Origin: Sphingosinicella sp.
GTDB taxonomy: Bacteria > Pseudomonadota > Alphaproteobacteria > Sphingomonadales > Sphingomonadaceae
Direction of reading: 5' to 3'
Assembly: GCA_013816585.1 (NCBI GenBank)
Contig: JACDEE010000010.1
Span: 1 to 64,000 of the forward strand
Length of the DNA stretch: 64,000 bases
Positions 44,992 through 56,160 of the stretch are shown one piece after another. The translations under genes and the position numbers were made by a program. Numbering within the stretch: the first letter of the stretch is position 1; each line of letters starts with the position of its first letter. The notes beneath the pieces were generated by a model. That model had not been told where the DNA came from. It saw only the letters and a list, made by a program, of their open reading frames with translations, and did no database searches.

Positions 44992-45144
44992 ATGTTTAAT
45001 TTGGACAAATTCGGCCAGGCCGCACTCGCAATGCTTGGAACGCTCATTCTCACCACCACCTTCGTCGGTGCGGCAATAGGCCCGGCTCGGGCCGTCGAAA
45101 CCGCACCGGTCGTAGGACACGCCGAAGGTCACACCGATGCCTGA
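44992..45144 (+). CDS. Small single-span membrane protein, first gene of the psp operon
   Basis: 50 residues. One hydrophobic helix (LAMLGTLILTTTFVGAAIG) and a short C-tail. The ATG at 44992 has AGGGAG 7 bases upstream. Family unknown; its position as first gene after the sigma-54 promoter suggests an envelope-stress role. Confidence 0.6.
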   Translation: MFNLDKFGQAALAMLGTLILTTTFVGAAIGPARAVETAPVVGHAEGHTDA

Positions 45145-45229
45145 GCTGATGGTGGCGCGCCGGCAAGCTTTTCCCGCTTTCAACCTTTCCCAGCCGCTGC
45201 CTTTCACAACGATCAAGGATTTCAGTGTC

Positions 45230-45892
45230 ATGAGTATTTTTACCCGAACCCGCGACATCGTCGCCGCCAACTTCACCGACCTTCTCGATAAGGCCGAGGA
45301 TCCCGCGAAGATGGTTCGGGTGATGATCATGGAAATGGAAGAGACGTTGGTCGAGGTCCGCGCCTCTGCCGCCCGCACCATCGCGGACCAGAAGGAAATT
45401 CAGCGCCAGATCAACAAGATCGAAATGCTGCGCGACGGTTGGACCGAGAAAGCCGAATTAGCGCTCAGTAAGGAGCGTGAGGATCTCGCGAAATTGGCGC
45501 TGATCGAAAAAAGCAAGCTCGCCGATATGGCCGAGAGCCTCAGAATAGAAATTGGCGTGCTTCGTGACGCGATGCGCGCTTCGGAAGGCGACATTGCGCG
45601 GCTCCAGGCCAAGCTTCGGGAAGCCCGCACCCGTCAGAATCAGATTTCGAACCGCCTGGAGGGTGCGCAGAACCGCACTCGCATGCGCGAAATGTACGCC
45701 GGCGAGAAGGTCGAGGAGGCCTTTTCGAACTTCGAATTGCTCGAGCGCCGCGCCGATTATGCCGAAGGACAGGCCGAAGCCCTGGCCCTGGCGGCGCCAC
45801 GGACGCTGGAAGAGGAAATTGCCGATCTTCGGTCGGTGGAAATGGTCGATGCCGAGCTTGCCGCCATGAAGGCGGCGCGTGCGGCGGGCTGA
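45230..45892 (+). CDS. pspA: Phage-shock protein A
   Basis: 220 residues, mainly coiled coil. N-terminal amphipathic helix (IFTRTRDIVAANFTDLLDKAEDP) and the PspA core (MVRVMIMEMEETLVEVRA, AEGQAEALAL). Binds the inner membrane under stress and in enterobacteria inhibits PspF. ATG at 45230 is chosen for the conserved N-terminal helix. Confidence 0.92.
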   Translation: MSIFTRTRDIVAANFTDLLDKAEDPAKMVRVMIMEMEETLVEVRASAARTIADQKEIQRQINKIEMLRDGWTEKAELALSKEREDLAKLALIEKSKLADMAESLRIEIGVLRDAMRASEGDIARLQAKLREARTRQNQISNRLEGAQNRTRMREMYAGEKVEEAFSNFELLERRADYAEGQAEALALAAPRTLEEEIADLRSVEMVDAELAAMKAARAAG

Positions 45893-45910
45893 AAACAGGG
45901 AGGACGGGAT

Positions 45911-46261
45911 ATGGTTATGAGGAAATTTCATCTCGACAAAACCAACGGCAAGCTTGCGGGCGTCTGCTCGGGCCTAGCCAATTATCTGGGCGTGGACGCG
46001 ACTTTCGTCCGCATCGGAATGGTGGTGGTGACTCTGCTGGGCGCCTTCCCCTGGACCTTGATCGCTTACGGCGTCGCGGCCTGGGCCGCCAAGCCCAAGG
46101 ATGCGAGCGCCTATGGGATGGAAAGCTTTGGACCGGCGCGAACCTCGACCCGGGATCTGCACCTCGCGACGCGCGATATCGATCGACGGATGGCCGAGGT
46201 GGAGACCTATGTCACCAATTCCAACACGGGCCTGGCAAACGAAATTGAGAAGCTGCGGTAA
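45911..46261 (+). CDS. pspC: PspC-family membrane protein
   Basis: 116 residues. KFHLDKTNGKLAGVCSGLANYLGVDATFVRIGMVVVTLLGAFPWTLIAYGVAAW is the PspC domain with one or two membrane segments, followed by a charged coil. AGGGAGG is at good distance from the ATG. Partner of PspA in envelope-stress response. Confidence 0.9.
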   Translation: MVMRKFHLDKTNGKLAGVCSGLANYLGVDATFVRIGMVVVTLLGAFPWTLIAYGVAAWAAKPKDASAYGMESFGPARTSTRDLHLATRDIDRRMAEVETYVTNSNTGLANEIEKLR

Positions 46262-46294
46262 CGGCAGCCTCGATGCAGGGAATGGGAGGAAATC

Positions 46295-46525
46295 ATGTCC
46301 GAACCACTGACACTCATGACGCTGGCAAGCTTTGGCCTGACGGCGCTCGGGATCGCCCTTTTCGCCAGCCTGAAGGGCTGGCAGGGATGGCTGGACCTGA
46401 AGCGGCTGGAACTGGCGGGTCTCCAGCGTGAGGGCAGGAGCCCGGCGATGGAGCGGATCGAAATCGCCGATCTGAAGGAACGTATTCGCAAGCTGGAATC
46501 GATCGCCGCCTGCGTAGACCTATGA
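46295..46525 (+). CDS. PspB-like small membrane protein
   Basis: 76 residues. N-terminal hydrophobic segment (LASFGLTALGIALFASL) and a C-terminal coil IADLKERIRKLESI, similar to the RIQALESIL end of PspB. Order A-C-B differs from E. coli. Assignment is by position and shape. Confidence 0.6.
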   Translation: MSEPLTLMTLASFGLTALGIALFASLKGWQGWLDLKRLELAGLQREGRSPAMERIEIADLKERIRKLESIAACVDL

Positions 46526-46562
46526 TCAGCTATTGCTACTGCCCGGCGCCGACCTGGTTATC

Positions 46563-46922
46563 CTATTCGGCGCCGTGGCAGACGAATTCGACGAGCCGCC
46601 CATCGGGATCGCGCAGATATCCCGCATAATAATTCGGGTGGATGTGCGGGGCCAGAATCGGCTCCCGATCCAGCCGGTGGCCGGCCGAGCGACCTTTTGA
46701 ATATATTTCATCCACCAATGTCCGCGACGACGCCTGAAATGCGAAGTGGACATCGGCCGACGGCTCGCCCTCCACGATGAAGAAGTCCAGCCTCGTGGCA
46801 TCGCCAAAGCCCTTGACCTGGCCGTCGACCTTCAATTCATATCCAAGCGGTTTCAGCAGATCGGAATAAAAGGAAAGCGTCGCGGGCATGTCGCGCGTCT
46901 GTATTTCGAGATGATCGAGCAT
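46563..46922 (-). CDS. VOC-family (glyoxalase-like) protein
   Basis: 119 residues. Begins MLDHLEIQTRDMPATLSFYSDLLKPLGYEL and ends YLRDPDGRLVEFVCHG, the VOC metal-binding fold with first His and last Glu. Unknown substrate. ATG at 46922 is chosen over a TTG at 46940. Confidence 0.87.
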   Translation of the reverse strand: MLDHLEIQTRDMPATLSFYSDLLKPLGYELKVDGQVKGFGDATRLDFFIVEGEPSADVHFAFQASSRTLVDEIYSKGRSAGHRLDREPILAPHIHPNYYAGYLRDPDGRLVEFVCHGAE

Positions 46923-47041
46923 CGGAAGTATCCCAGGCAATGGCTGTGGGTCCCCAGCCTATCGCGCCGGCCCGCGGAATGGCTGCAAAAGCGCCCAAGA
47001 TTATGGTGAAAATTCGCGCAGTTTTCGCATAAAGTGCGGTC

Positions 47042-47517
47042 ATGCAGCCCAAACTGGACGGATTCGACCGGAAGCTCCTGACCATCGTACAGCGCGATGC
47101 GGCGCTGACCAGCGAGCAACTGGCGGACAAGGTCGGCCTGTCCGCATCCGCCGTACAACGTCGGCTGAAGCGTCTTCATTCGACCGGCGTGATCGCTTCG
47201 GTCGCGGCGATCCTTGATCCGGAAAAAGCGGGAAAGCCGTCCTTCTTCATCGTCGGGCTCGAAATCGAACGCGAGCGCCCCGAATTATTGACCAGGCTCC
47301 GCGCCTGGCTTGGGGCGGAGGACGCGGTTCAGCAAGTCTTCTACGTCACCGGCCACTGGGATTTCATCCTGGTCGTCACCGCCCGCGACGTGGCGAGCTA
47401 TGACGAGCTGATGACCTCGCTCATGACCGAAAATCCCAATGTCCGGCGGTTCACTACCAATGTTGCGCTTGGCGTGCACAAGCGCCGTCTGACGATCCCG
47501 ATTGAAGAGGCCGGCGA

Positions 47518-47521
<4 letters not shown>
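47042..47521 (+). CDS. Lrp/AsnC-family regulator
   Basis: 159 residues. Helix-turn-helix LTSEQLADKVGLSASAVQRRLKRLHSTGVI and an ACT/RAM C-domain (VFYVTGHWDFILVVTARD). In many Proteobacteria such regulators sit next to branched-chain or 2-oxobutyrate dehydrogenase genes and respond to amino acids. Its neighbours here include those enzymes, suggesting the same. Confidence 0.9.
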
Positions 47522-49490
<1,969 letters not shown>

Positions 49491-49491
<1 letters not shown>

Positions 49492-50504
49492 TGCCCGTGA
49501 TGAACATGATCCAGGCGATCAATTCCGCCCATGACGTGATGATGGATCGCGATCCGAATATCGTCGTGATGGGCGAGGATGTGGGCTATTTCGGCGGCGT
49601 TTTCCGCGCGACCGAGGGCCTGCAAAAGAAATATGGGCGGTCGCGCACCTTCGACACGCCGATAACCGAAGGCGGCATCGTCGGCGTCGCGATCGGAATG
49701 GCCGCCTACGGCCTCCGTCCTGTGGCCGAGATTCAGTTCGCCGATTACATTTATCCTGGCTTCGACCAGATCGTCTCCGAGGCCGGCCGGATGCGCTACC
49801 GTACGGCGGGCGAGTGGTTTCTGCCAATGGTGATCCGATCGCCTTACGGCGGCGGCATTTTCGGTGGGCAGACCCACAGCCAGTCGCCCGAGGCCTTGTT
49901 CGCCCATGTCGCGGGGATCAAGACGGTGATCCCGTCCAACCCCTATGACGCCAAGGGCCTGCTGATTGCCGCGATCGAGGATAATGATCCGGTCATCTTC
50001 TTTGAACCAAAGCGCATCTATAACGGCCCGTTCGATGGATTTTACGAACGGCCGGTAACCCCCTGGGCCAAGCATCCGGCGGCGGAAGTGCCTGAAGGCT
50101 ATTACACGGTCCCGCTCGGCAAGGCGGCAATTGCCCGTGCGGGCAATGACGTGACCATCCTGGCTTATGGAACGATGGTCCATGTCGCGATAGCGACCGC
50201 CGAAGCCGAAGGGATCGATGCCGAAGTGATCGACCTTCGAACCATCGTGCCCGTGGATATCGAAACGATCGAGGCGTCGGTAAAGAAGACCGGCCGCTGC
50301 GTCGTCTTCCATGAGGCGACCCGCACCGGGGGCTTTGGCGCCGAGCTTTCCGCTTTGGTGCAGGAGCGCTGCTTCTATCATCTGGAATCTCCGGTGCAGC
50401 GTGTTACCGGTTTCGACACACCCTATCCGCACAGCCTTGAATGGGCCTATTTTCCAGGGCCGGCCCGCCTTGGCCTGGCGCTGAAGAAAGCATTGGAGGA
50501 CTGA
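49491..50504 (+). CDS. bkdA2: Branched-chain 2-oxoacid dehydrogenase E1 beta subunit
   Basis: 337 residues. Transketolase-type Pyr domain (NMIQAINSAHDVMMDRDPNIVVMGEDVGYFGGVFRAT) and C-terminal IDLRTIVPVDIETIEASVKKTGRCVVFHEA. Shares one base with the E1alpha stop. Forms the E1 heterotetramer. Confidence 0.93.
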
Positions 50505-50510
50505 TCGGTC

Positions 50511-51809
50511 ATGGCGCGCTACCAATTCAAGCTGCCCGATATCGGCGAAGGCATTGCCGAGGCCGAGATCGTCGCCTGGCACATCAAGGTTGGCGACATG
50601 GTCAGGGAAGACCAGCAGCTCGCCGACATGATGACCGACAAGGCGACGGTCGAAATGGAATCGCCGGTCGCGGGCAAGGTTGTCGCGGTCGCCGGTGAAG
50701 TCGGCGACCAGATCGCGATCGGATCGGTGCTGGTCGAATTCGAAGTGGAGGGCGAAGCCCCTGCCGAGGAGGATCGTTCCGACAGCGTCGCGCTTGCCGA
50801 CGGAATGGTCGAGCCCACGCCCGGCATCGAGGAATCCGTCCCTTCGATGGAGGTCGATTCCGCGCCAGCCGACGAAATCAGCGAGCACGCTCCGGCTCCG
50901 GCCCCCGCTGCGGGAAAGGCCTCTGCGCCGAGCGGCGGTGAAAGCAAGAATCCTACGATGCTCGCCTCGCCGGCAGTCCGGCAACGCGCCCGCGATCTGG
51001 GAGTGGATCTGTCGCAGGTGAAAACCACTAGCGACCGGGTCCGACATTCGGATCTCGACGCCTATCTGCTCTACAATGGCGGATCGGCCTCCCGCGGCGG
51101 CGGAAGCCGGCGTCAGGACGAAAGCATCAAGGTAGTGGGTCTCCGCCGCAAGATCGCGGAGAATATGCAGGAGGCCAAGCGCCGCATCCCGCATTTCACC
51201 TATGTCGACGAAGTGGACGTGACCGCCCTCGAACAGACGCGGGCGATGATGAATGCCGATCGAGGCAGCAATCCAAAGCTTACCTTATTACCCTTCCTGA
51301 CCACCGCCATGTGCCGGGCGCTTCCCGATTTCCCCATGCTCAACGCACGCTATGACGATGATGCCAATATCATCCATCGGTCGGGCGCGGTGCATATGGG
51401 AATGGCGACGCAGACCGATAACGGCCTTTCCGTGGCGGTGATCCGCGACGCCCAGAATCGTGATATCTGGGATCTGGCGCGCGAGATACTCCGGCTTGCG
51501 GACGCCACCCGCGCCGGCAAGGCATCGCGCGAAGAGCTTTCCGGATCGACCATTACCATTTCCAGCCTCGGGCCGATGGGCGGCATCGTATCGACGCCGG
51601 TCATCAACCGCCCGGAAGTGGCGATCATCGCGGTCAACAAGGTCAAGGAAATGCCGGTCGTCGTCGATGGCGAGCTTGAGATCCGCAAGATGATGAACCT
51701 GTCGCTATCCTGCGATCACCGCGTGGTCGACGGCTGGGACGCGGCGAGTTTCATCCAGGCGCTGAAGAAGCTGCTCGAAAATCCGCTCAAACTGCTTTCG
51801 ATGCATTGA
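50511..51809 (+). CDS. bkdB: Dihydrolipoyl acyltransferase (E2) of the branched-chain complex
   Basis: 432 residues. One lipoyl domain (Lys near residue 44 in MTDKATVEM), a peripheral-subunit binding domain (LASPAVRQRARDLGVDLSQVK) and a catalytic domain with the HRVVDGWDAASF active site. No E3 (dihydrolipoyl dehydrogenase) gene follows in the window. Confidence 0.93.
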   Translation: MARYQFKLPDIGEGIAEAEIVAWHIKVGDMVREDQQLADMMTDKATVEMESPVAGKVVAVAGEVGDQIAIGSVLVEFEVEGEAPAEEDRSDSVALADGMVEPTPGIEESVPSMEVDSAPADEISEHAPAPAPAAGKASAPSGGESKNPTMLASPAVRQRARDLGVDLSQVKTTSDRVRHSDLDAYLLYNGGSASRGGGSRRQDESIKVVGLRRKIAENMQEAKRRIPHFTYVDEVDVTALEQTRAMMNADRGSNPKLTLLPFLTTAMCRALPDFPMLNARYDDDANIIHRSGAVHMGMATQTDNGLSVAVIRDAQNRDIWDLAREILRLADATRAGKASREELSGSTITISSLGPMGGIVSTPVINRPEVAIIAVNKVKEMPVVVDGELEIRKMMNLSLSCDHRVVDGWDAASFIQALKKLLENPLKLLSMH

Positions 51810-51831
51810 GCCAATTCGGGAAGAGCTGGGT

Positions 51832-53345
51832 CTAAGAAGCTCCCGAGACGATCGGGGCTTTGATGGTGCAGACAACTCCCTCGGGTGGGAATTCGATTGT
51901 TACGATGCCGCCCAGTTCCGCGGCGAGTGCGCGCTCGACCATGCGGCTTCCAAAGCCTCGCTTCTCGGGCCGGGAAACGCGCGGACCACCTTTTTCCTGC
52001 CATTGCAGGAAGAGGCTGGGAGCGTCCTCGGGCCCTTCCACGTGCCACGATACCAGCACGGTTCCCGCAGCGGACGACAGGGCTCCATATTTTACGGCGT
52101 TCGTGCAAAGCTCGTGGAGGGCCATTGCCAGCGACACGGCCGTCTTCGGCATTAGCCTGAGATCCGCTCCTTCCACCGAAACGCGCGCGGGGTCGGCACC
52201 GCAGCCGAGACCCGATTTCTCGACCACTTCGCGCAAGGAAGCCGATTCCCAATTCTTGGCCGTCAACGTGTCATGGGCCGCCGCGAGGGCCGCCAGCCGG
52301 CTGCCGAAAGCCTCGCGCGCCGCCTCGCTGGCCGCCTCTCCCTTGAAGGTCTGCAGGGCGACGCTCTGTATGATGGCCAGGGTATTTTTACCCTGTGGTT
52401 GAGTTCGTTGACCAGAAGCTTTTGATGCTCTTCGGTGCGTTTGCGCTCCAATACCCTTCCGACCTGCTCGCCCAGCGTCCTTACCGTCAGCAGCAAATCT
52501 TCGTCGGGCGGGATCGCGGAAAGGGCGAAGAATTCAAGTACGGCGATAACCTTCCCTTCGCTTCGGATCGGGAAGCCAAAAGCTGCGCCAAAACCGTGGC
52601 CCTTGCGAAGGAATTTGGGATCGGTGTCGAGATCGGCCATCCACGCTGGTTCGCCCGTTTCCAGGATGACGCCCGGCAGGCCCACCCCAGCCGTGAAACT
52701 CACATTTTCAGTGGCAGCCTGCAAAGTGGTGGCGATACCGGGCTCGGCTTCATGCCAGATGGCAGCGGATTCAAGCCGTGCGTTGCCGCTGGCGACGATG
52801 AGCGCGTGCCCCACCGGCCAGCCTGTGAGCTCGCATATCGCCTGAAGACAGGAGCGCAAGGTATCGTCGAGGGATTCGGTTTCGGAGGCGAGGTGGGTGA
52901 CCTGGAACAGCAATCTTGCCTCCCGCGCCTGCCGCTCAACGCGTGCCTCGGACCGCCGCCGGTCGCTGATGTCGCGAAGGAACCCCAGGAATATGGGTTC
53001 GCCTGCAAAGGGCGCCTTGGTGATCGACAATTCGATCGGGATTTCCTCCCCGCCCTTCTTCAGCGCGCTTATTTCGATCCGCCGGTTGAGAACATGCTCT
53101 TCACCCGTGGCAAGGTAACGATTGAGGCCTTCGCAATGGGCCTGGCGATGCTGCGCGGGAACGATGAGTTCTGCCATGGACTGGCCAAGAGCCTCGTTGG
53201 TCGACCAGCCGAAAATCTGCTCGGCGGCGGCGTTCCAGGCGACGATGTTCCCGTCGCCCCGGATCGCCACCACTGCATCCAGGGCCGTCTCCAACACCGG
53301 ACTTAGCGCAGACAAATCAATCAAATAGGCCGGCTCATACTCCAT
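51832..53345 (-). pseudogene. PAS-GAF HWE-type sensor histidine kinase, frameshifted
   Basis: The upstream frame (53345 to 52263) encodes a PAS domain (LETALDAVVAIRGDGNIVAWNAAAEQIFGWS), a GAF-type region and the HWE phosphoacceptor NELNHRVK. Then the family-like continuation NTLAIIQSVA is one base out of frame. From about 52266 to 51832 the HWE ATP-binding part reads normally (LHELCTNAVKYGALS, RGFGSRMVERAL). One extra A in the A5 run at 52385-52389 would restore a single kinase of about 504 residues. Either mutation or homopolymer error. Confidence 0.85.
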
Positions 53346-53516
53346 TCCCCGATGCTATGACGGCCGGGGCCCAGGAACAAGCCGAACTAGCATGGCTCCT
53401 AATGCAGGATTGCAAAATAGGTTTTCGTGCACGGGACTGCTTCGGTTCGAGGGACCGGGAGGTGAGGCCGACGTTCCGCCATTTGCGGGCGTCCACAATG
53501 ACGTTATGGGCCAGGG

Positions 53517-55835
53517 ATGCTGAAAAAGACTTCCGGTCCCGATCTCGAAGCGTTGCGCCTGCTCGACGAGCGGCTTCGCTGGCTTTCCGCGTGGACGATC
53601 CACAATGCCAATCATCTGCGCGAAAGCCCGGATGGGCTGAAGGTTGGCGGGCATCAGGCCTCGTGCGCCTCGATGACCGCGATCATGGCGGCGCTTTATT
53701 TTCACGCGCTCGGACCCAACGACAAGGTAGCGGTGAAGCCGCACGCGGGGCCCGTGTTCCACGCCATCCATTATCTGCTGGGTAGCCAGACCCTCGAGCA
53801 ACTGGAGAATTTCCGCGGCTTTGGCGGAATGCAAAGCTATCCCAGCCGGACCAAGGACAAGATCCCGGTCGATTTTTCCACGGGCTCGGTCGGCCTTGGG
53901 GTGGCGATCACCGCCTTTGCCAGCCTGATCCAGGACTATCTCGTTGCCCACGACATGATGAAGCCGGAGGATATTGGCCGGATGGTGGCGCTGATGGGCG
54001 ATGCCGAGCTGGACGAGGGCAATATCTACGAATGCCTGATCGAGGCCTATAAGCACGACATCCGCAATTGCTGGTGGATCGTCGATTATAACCGCCAGTC
54101 GCTCGATCACACGACCGCCGAACGGATGTTCAGTCGCTTCGACGAGATTTTCGCCAGCTGCGGCTGGCGCGTGGTGACGCTAAAATATGGCAAGGCCATG
54201 CAGGCGGCGTTCGCCGAAAAGGGCGGCGCCGAGCTCAAATCCTGGATCGATGGCGTCGGCAATGCCGATTATGCGGCGCTCACCTATCTTGGCGGCGCTG
54301 CCTGGCGCGAACGGCTGATGAAGGATGTACCCGCGGTAAAGCCTTTGCTGGACGCCCGCGACGACGAGACCTTGGCGAGCCTGATGACCAATTTGGGCGG
54401 TCACGACATGGAGGCGCTGGTCGAGGCATTCGACGCCTCGCAGGACGATGTGCCCACCTTGTTCATCGCTTACACGATCAAGGGGCAGGGCCTTCCGTTT
54501 GCAGGGCATAAGGATAATCATGCAGGCCTGATGAATCCCGGCCAGATCGCGGCGCTCCGCGACAAGATGGGTATCGCGGAGGGCGAGGAATGGGCGCCCT
54601 ATGCCGGCCTTGGCGGCAACGCCGCCGCGGCGGCAAAGGCGCTGGTGGAAAATAGCCGGATCGCCAGGGCAAAGCGTGAGCGTCCGTGGAATGTGGCGCC
54701 GGTGGCGGAAATCGATCCACCGCCAGGCGACGAACAATCCACCCAGGCGGCGTTCGGCAAGATATTGCTCGATATATCCCGCGCCGGCGGAGCGCTGGCG
54801 GATCGGATCGTCACCACTTCGCCCGACGTCACCGTGTCCACCAATCTCGGCGCCTGGGTGAACCAGCGCGGCCTGTTCCGGCGGCAGGAACTGCCGGACA
54901 TATTCGCCGCCGCTAAGATACCGTCGGCGCAGAAATGGGGCGGGCATCAGGCCGGTCAGCATATCGAGCTCGGCATTGCAGAGAACAACCTGTTCCTGAT
55001 GCTGGCCGCTCTTGGCCTCGCCGGCGACCTGTTCGGCGAGCGGCTATTCCCGATCGGGACCGTCTACGATCCGTTCATCGCGCGCGGCCTCGATGCGCTC
55101 AATTACGCCTGCTACCAGGATGCGCGCTTCATGCTGGTCGCCACTCCGTCGGGAGTGACGCTGGGCCCCGAAGGCGGCGCGCACCAGTCGATCAACCCGC
55201 CGCTCATCGCCATGGGCCAGCCGGGCCTTCGCCATTACGAACCTGCCTTTGTCGATGAACTCGCCTTGCTGATGTCGGAAGGATTCCGGCTGATGCAGGC
55301 GGAAGATGGGGAAAGCGTCTATCTTCGCCTCACCACGCGGACCATTAAACAGGTCGAACGGACGGACGACGCCTGGAAGCAGGGCGCAATCGCTGGCGGC
55401 TACTGGCTGCGCGGACCCCAGCCTGGAGCGGAAGCGGCGCTGGTTTATTCGGGTGCTATCGCGCCGGCGGCTTTGGCTGCCTGGGAGGCCTTGAACGAAG
55501 ACATGCCCGGCCTTGGGCTGCTGGCCGTCACTTCACCCGACCTGCTCCATCGCGGCTGGAGCGCGCGGCGCGGCGCGCGCTGGGGCGGCAGGAATCTGGA
55601 AGCTTCGCACGTCGAAAAATTGCTGTCCCCGCTTTCCCGCGACGCAGGTCTCGTCACCCTGCTCGACGGGTCGCCCGCGGCGCTTTCGTGGCTCGGCGGA
55701 GTCGCCGGGCATCGGGTCAGTCCGCTGGGACTCGACCGGTTCGGCCAGACCGGAAGCCTCCCCGATCTGTATCGCCATTACCGTCTGGACGTGGACGCGA
55801 TCGTCGAAGCGGCGGCGGAACTGTTCCTCGATTGA
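53517..55835 (+). CDS. Homodimeric 2-oxoacid dehydrogenase E1 / transketolase-type enzyme
   Basis: 772 residues. AceE-like E1/transketolase fold: ThDP-binding GDAELDEGNIYECLIEA, pyrimidine-domain TNLGAWVNQRG and GPEGGAHQSINPPLIAMG. Length and layout are near AceE and MdeB (2-oxobutyrate dehydrogenase). Close to an Lrp/AsnC gene, as mdeB is. Probably feeds an acyl group to an E2; which E2 is unknown. Confidence 0.82.
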   Translation: MLKKTSGPDLEALRLLDERLRWLSAWTIHNANHLRESPDGLKVGGHQASCASMTAIMAALYFHALGPNDKVAVKPHAGPVFHAIHYLLGSQTLEQLENFRGFGGMQSYPSRTKDKIPVDFSTGSVGLGVAITAFASLIQDYLVAHDMMKPEDIGRMVALMGDAELDEGNIYECLIEAYKHDIRNCWWIVDYNRQSLDHTTAERMFSRFDEIFASCGWRVVTLKYGKAMQAAFAEKGGAELKSWIDGVGNADYAALTYLGGAAWRERLMKDVPAVKPLLDARDDETLASLMTNLGGHDMEALVEAFDASQDDVPTLFIAYTIKGQGLPFAGHKDNHAGLMNPGQIAALRDKMGIAEGEEWAPYAGLGGNAAAAAKALVENSRIARAKRERPWNVAPVAEIDPPPGDEQSTQAAFGKILLDISRAGGALADRIVTTSPDVTVSTNLGAWVNQRGLFRRQELPDIFAAAKIPSAQKWGGHQAGQHIELGIAENNLFLMLAALGLAGDLFGERLFPIGTVYDPFIARGLDALNYACYQDARFMLVATPSGVTLGPEGGAHQSINPPLIAMGQPGLRHYEPAFVDELALLMSEGFRLMQAEDGESVYLRLTTRTIKQVERTDDAWKQGAIAGGYWLRGPQPGAEAALVYSGAIAPAALAAWEALNEDMPGLGLLAVTSPDLLHRGWSARRGARWGGRNLEASHVEKLLSPLSRDAGLVTLLDGSPAALSWLGGVAGHRVSPLGLDRFGQTGSLPDLYRHYRLDVDAIVEAAAELFLD

Positions 55836-55895
55836 GGGAACAATGGCCGCTTTCCATCGCTCTACGGTAAATCACGGCAGGCAATGGAGATTCAC

Positions 55896-56108
55896 ATGAT
55901 TGGCAAGATTATCGGAGCGGCAGTCGGCAGGCGCGTCGCCGGGCGTTACGGCGGCAACAAGGGCATGCTCTTGGGCGCACTGGTTCCCGTCATCGCCCGG
56001 CGCGCCTTCGGTCCGCTCGGCCTTGCGCTGGCCGGCGGGTATGCGGCCAAGAAATATTATGATTCGCGCAAGTTGCGTGACGGTTATCGCGCCGATCGCA
56101 GCGTCTGA
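55896..56108 (+). CDS. Small glycine/basic membrane-associated protein
   Basis: 70 residues. IIGAAVGRRVAGRYGG, a Gly-rich hydrophobic middle and a basic C-end (KKYYDSRKLRDGYRADRSV). GGAG precedes the ATG at 55896. Function unknown; downstream of the transketolase-like gene. Confidence 0.6.
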   Translation: MIGKIIGAAVGRRVAGRYGGNKGMLLGALVPVIARRAFGPLGLALAGGYAAKKYYDSRKLRDGYRADRSV

Positions 56109-56131
56109 TCTGAATTCTTGAACAATGCTGG

Positions 56132-56160
56132 CCTGAGGGTGGCGTTTTCCCGCCCTCAGG
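56132..56160. terminator. Hairpin between convergent genes
   Basis: CCTGAGGG (56132-56139) pairs with CCCTCAGG (56153-56160), loop containing TTTT. It lies in the gap of the two converging genes and covers the PBP stop codon. Possible bidirectional terminator. Confidence 0.5.

Noticed and set aside
52700-53306. Plus-strand frames opposite the HWE kinase
   Set aside because: The opposite strand encodes PAS and GAF motifs; no gene signals on this side.
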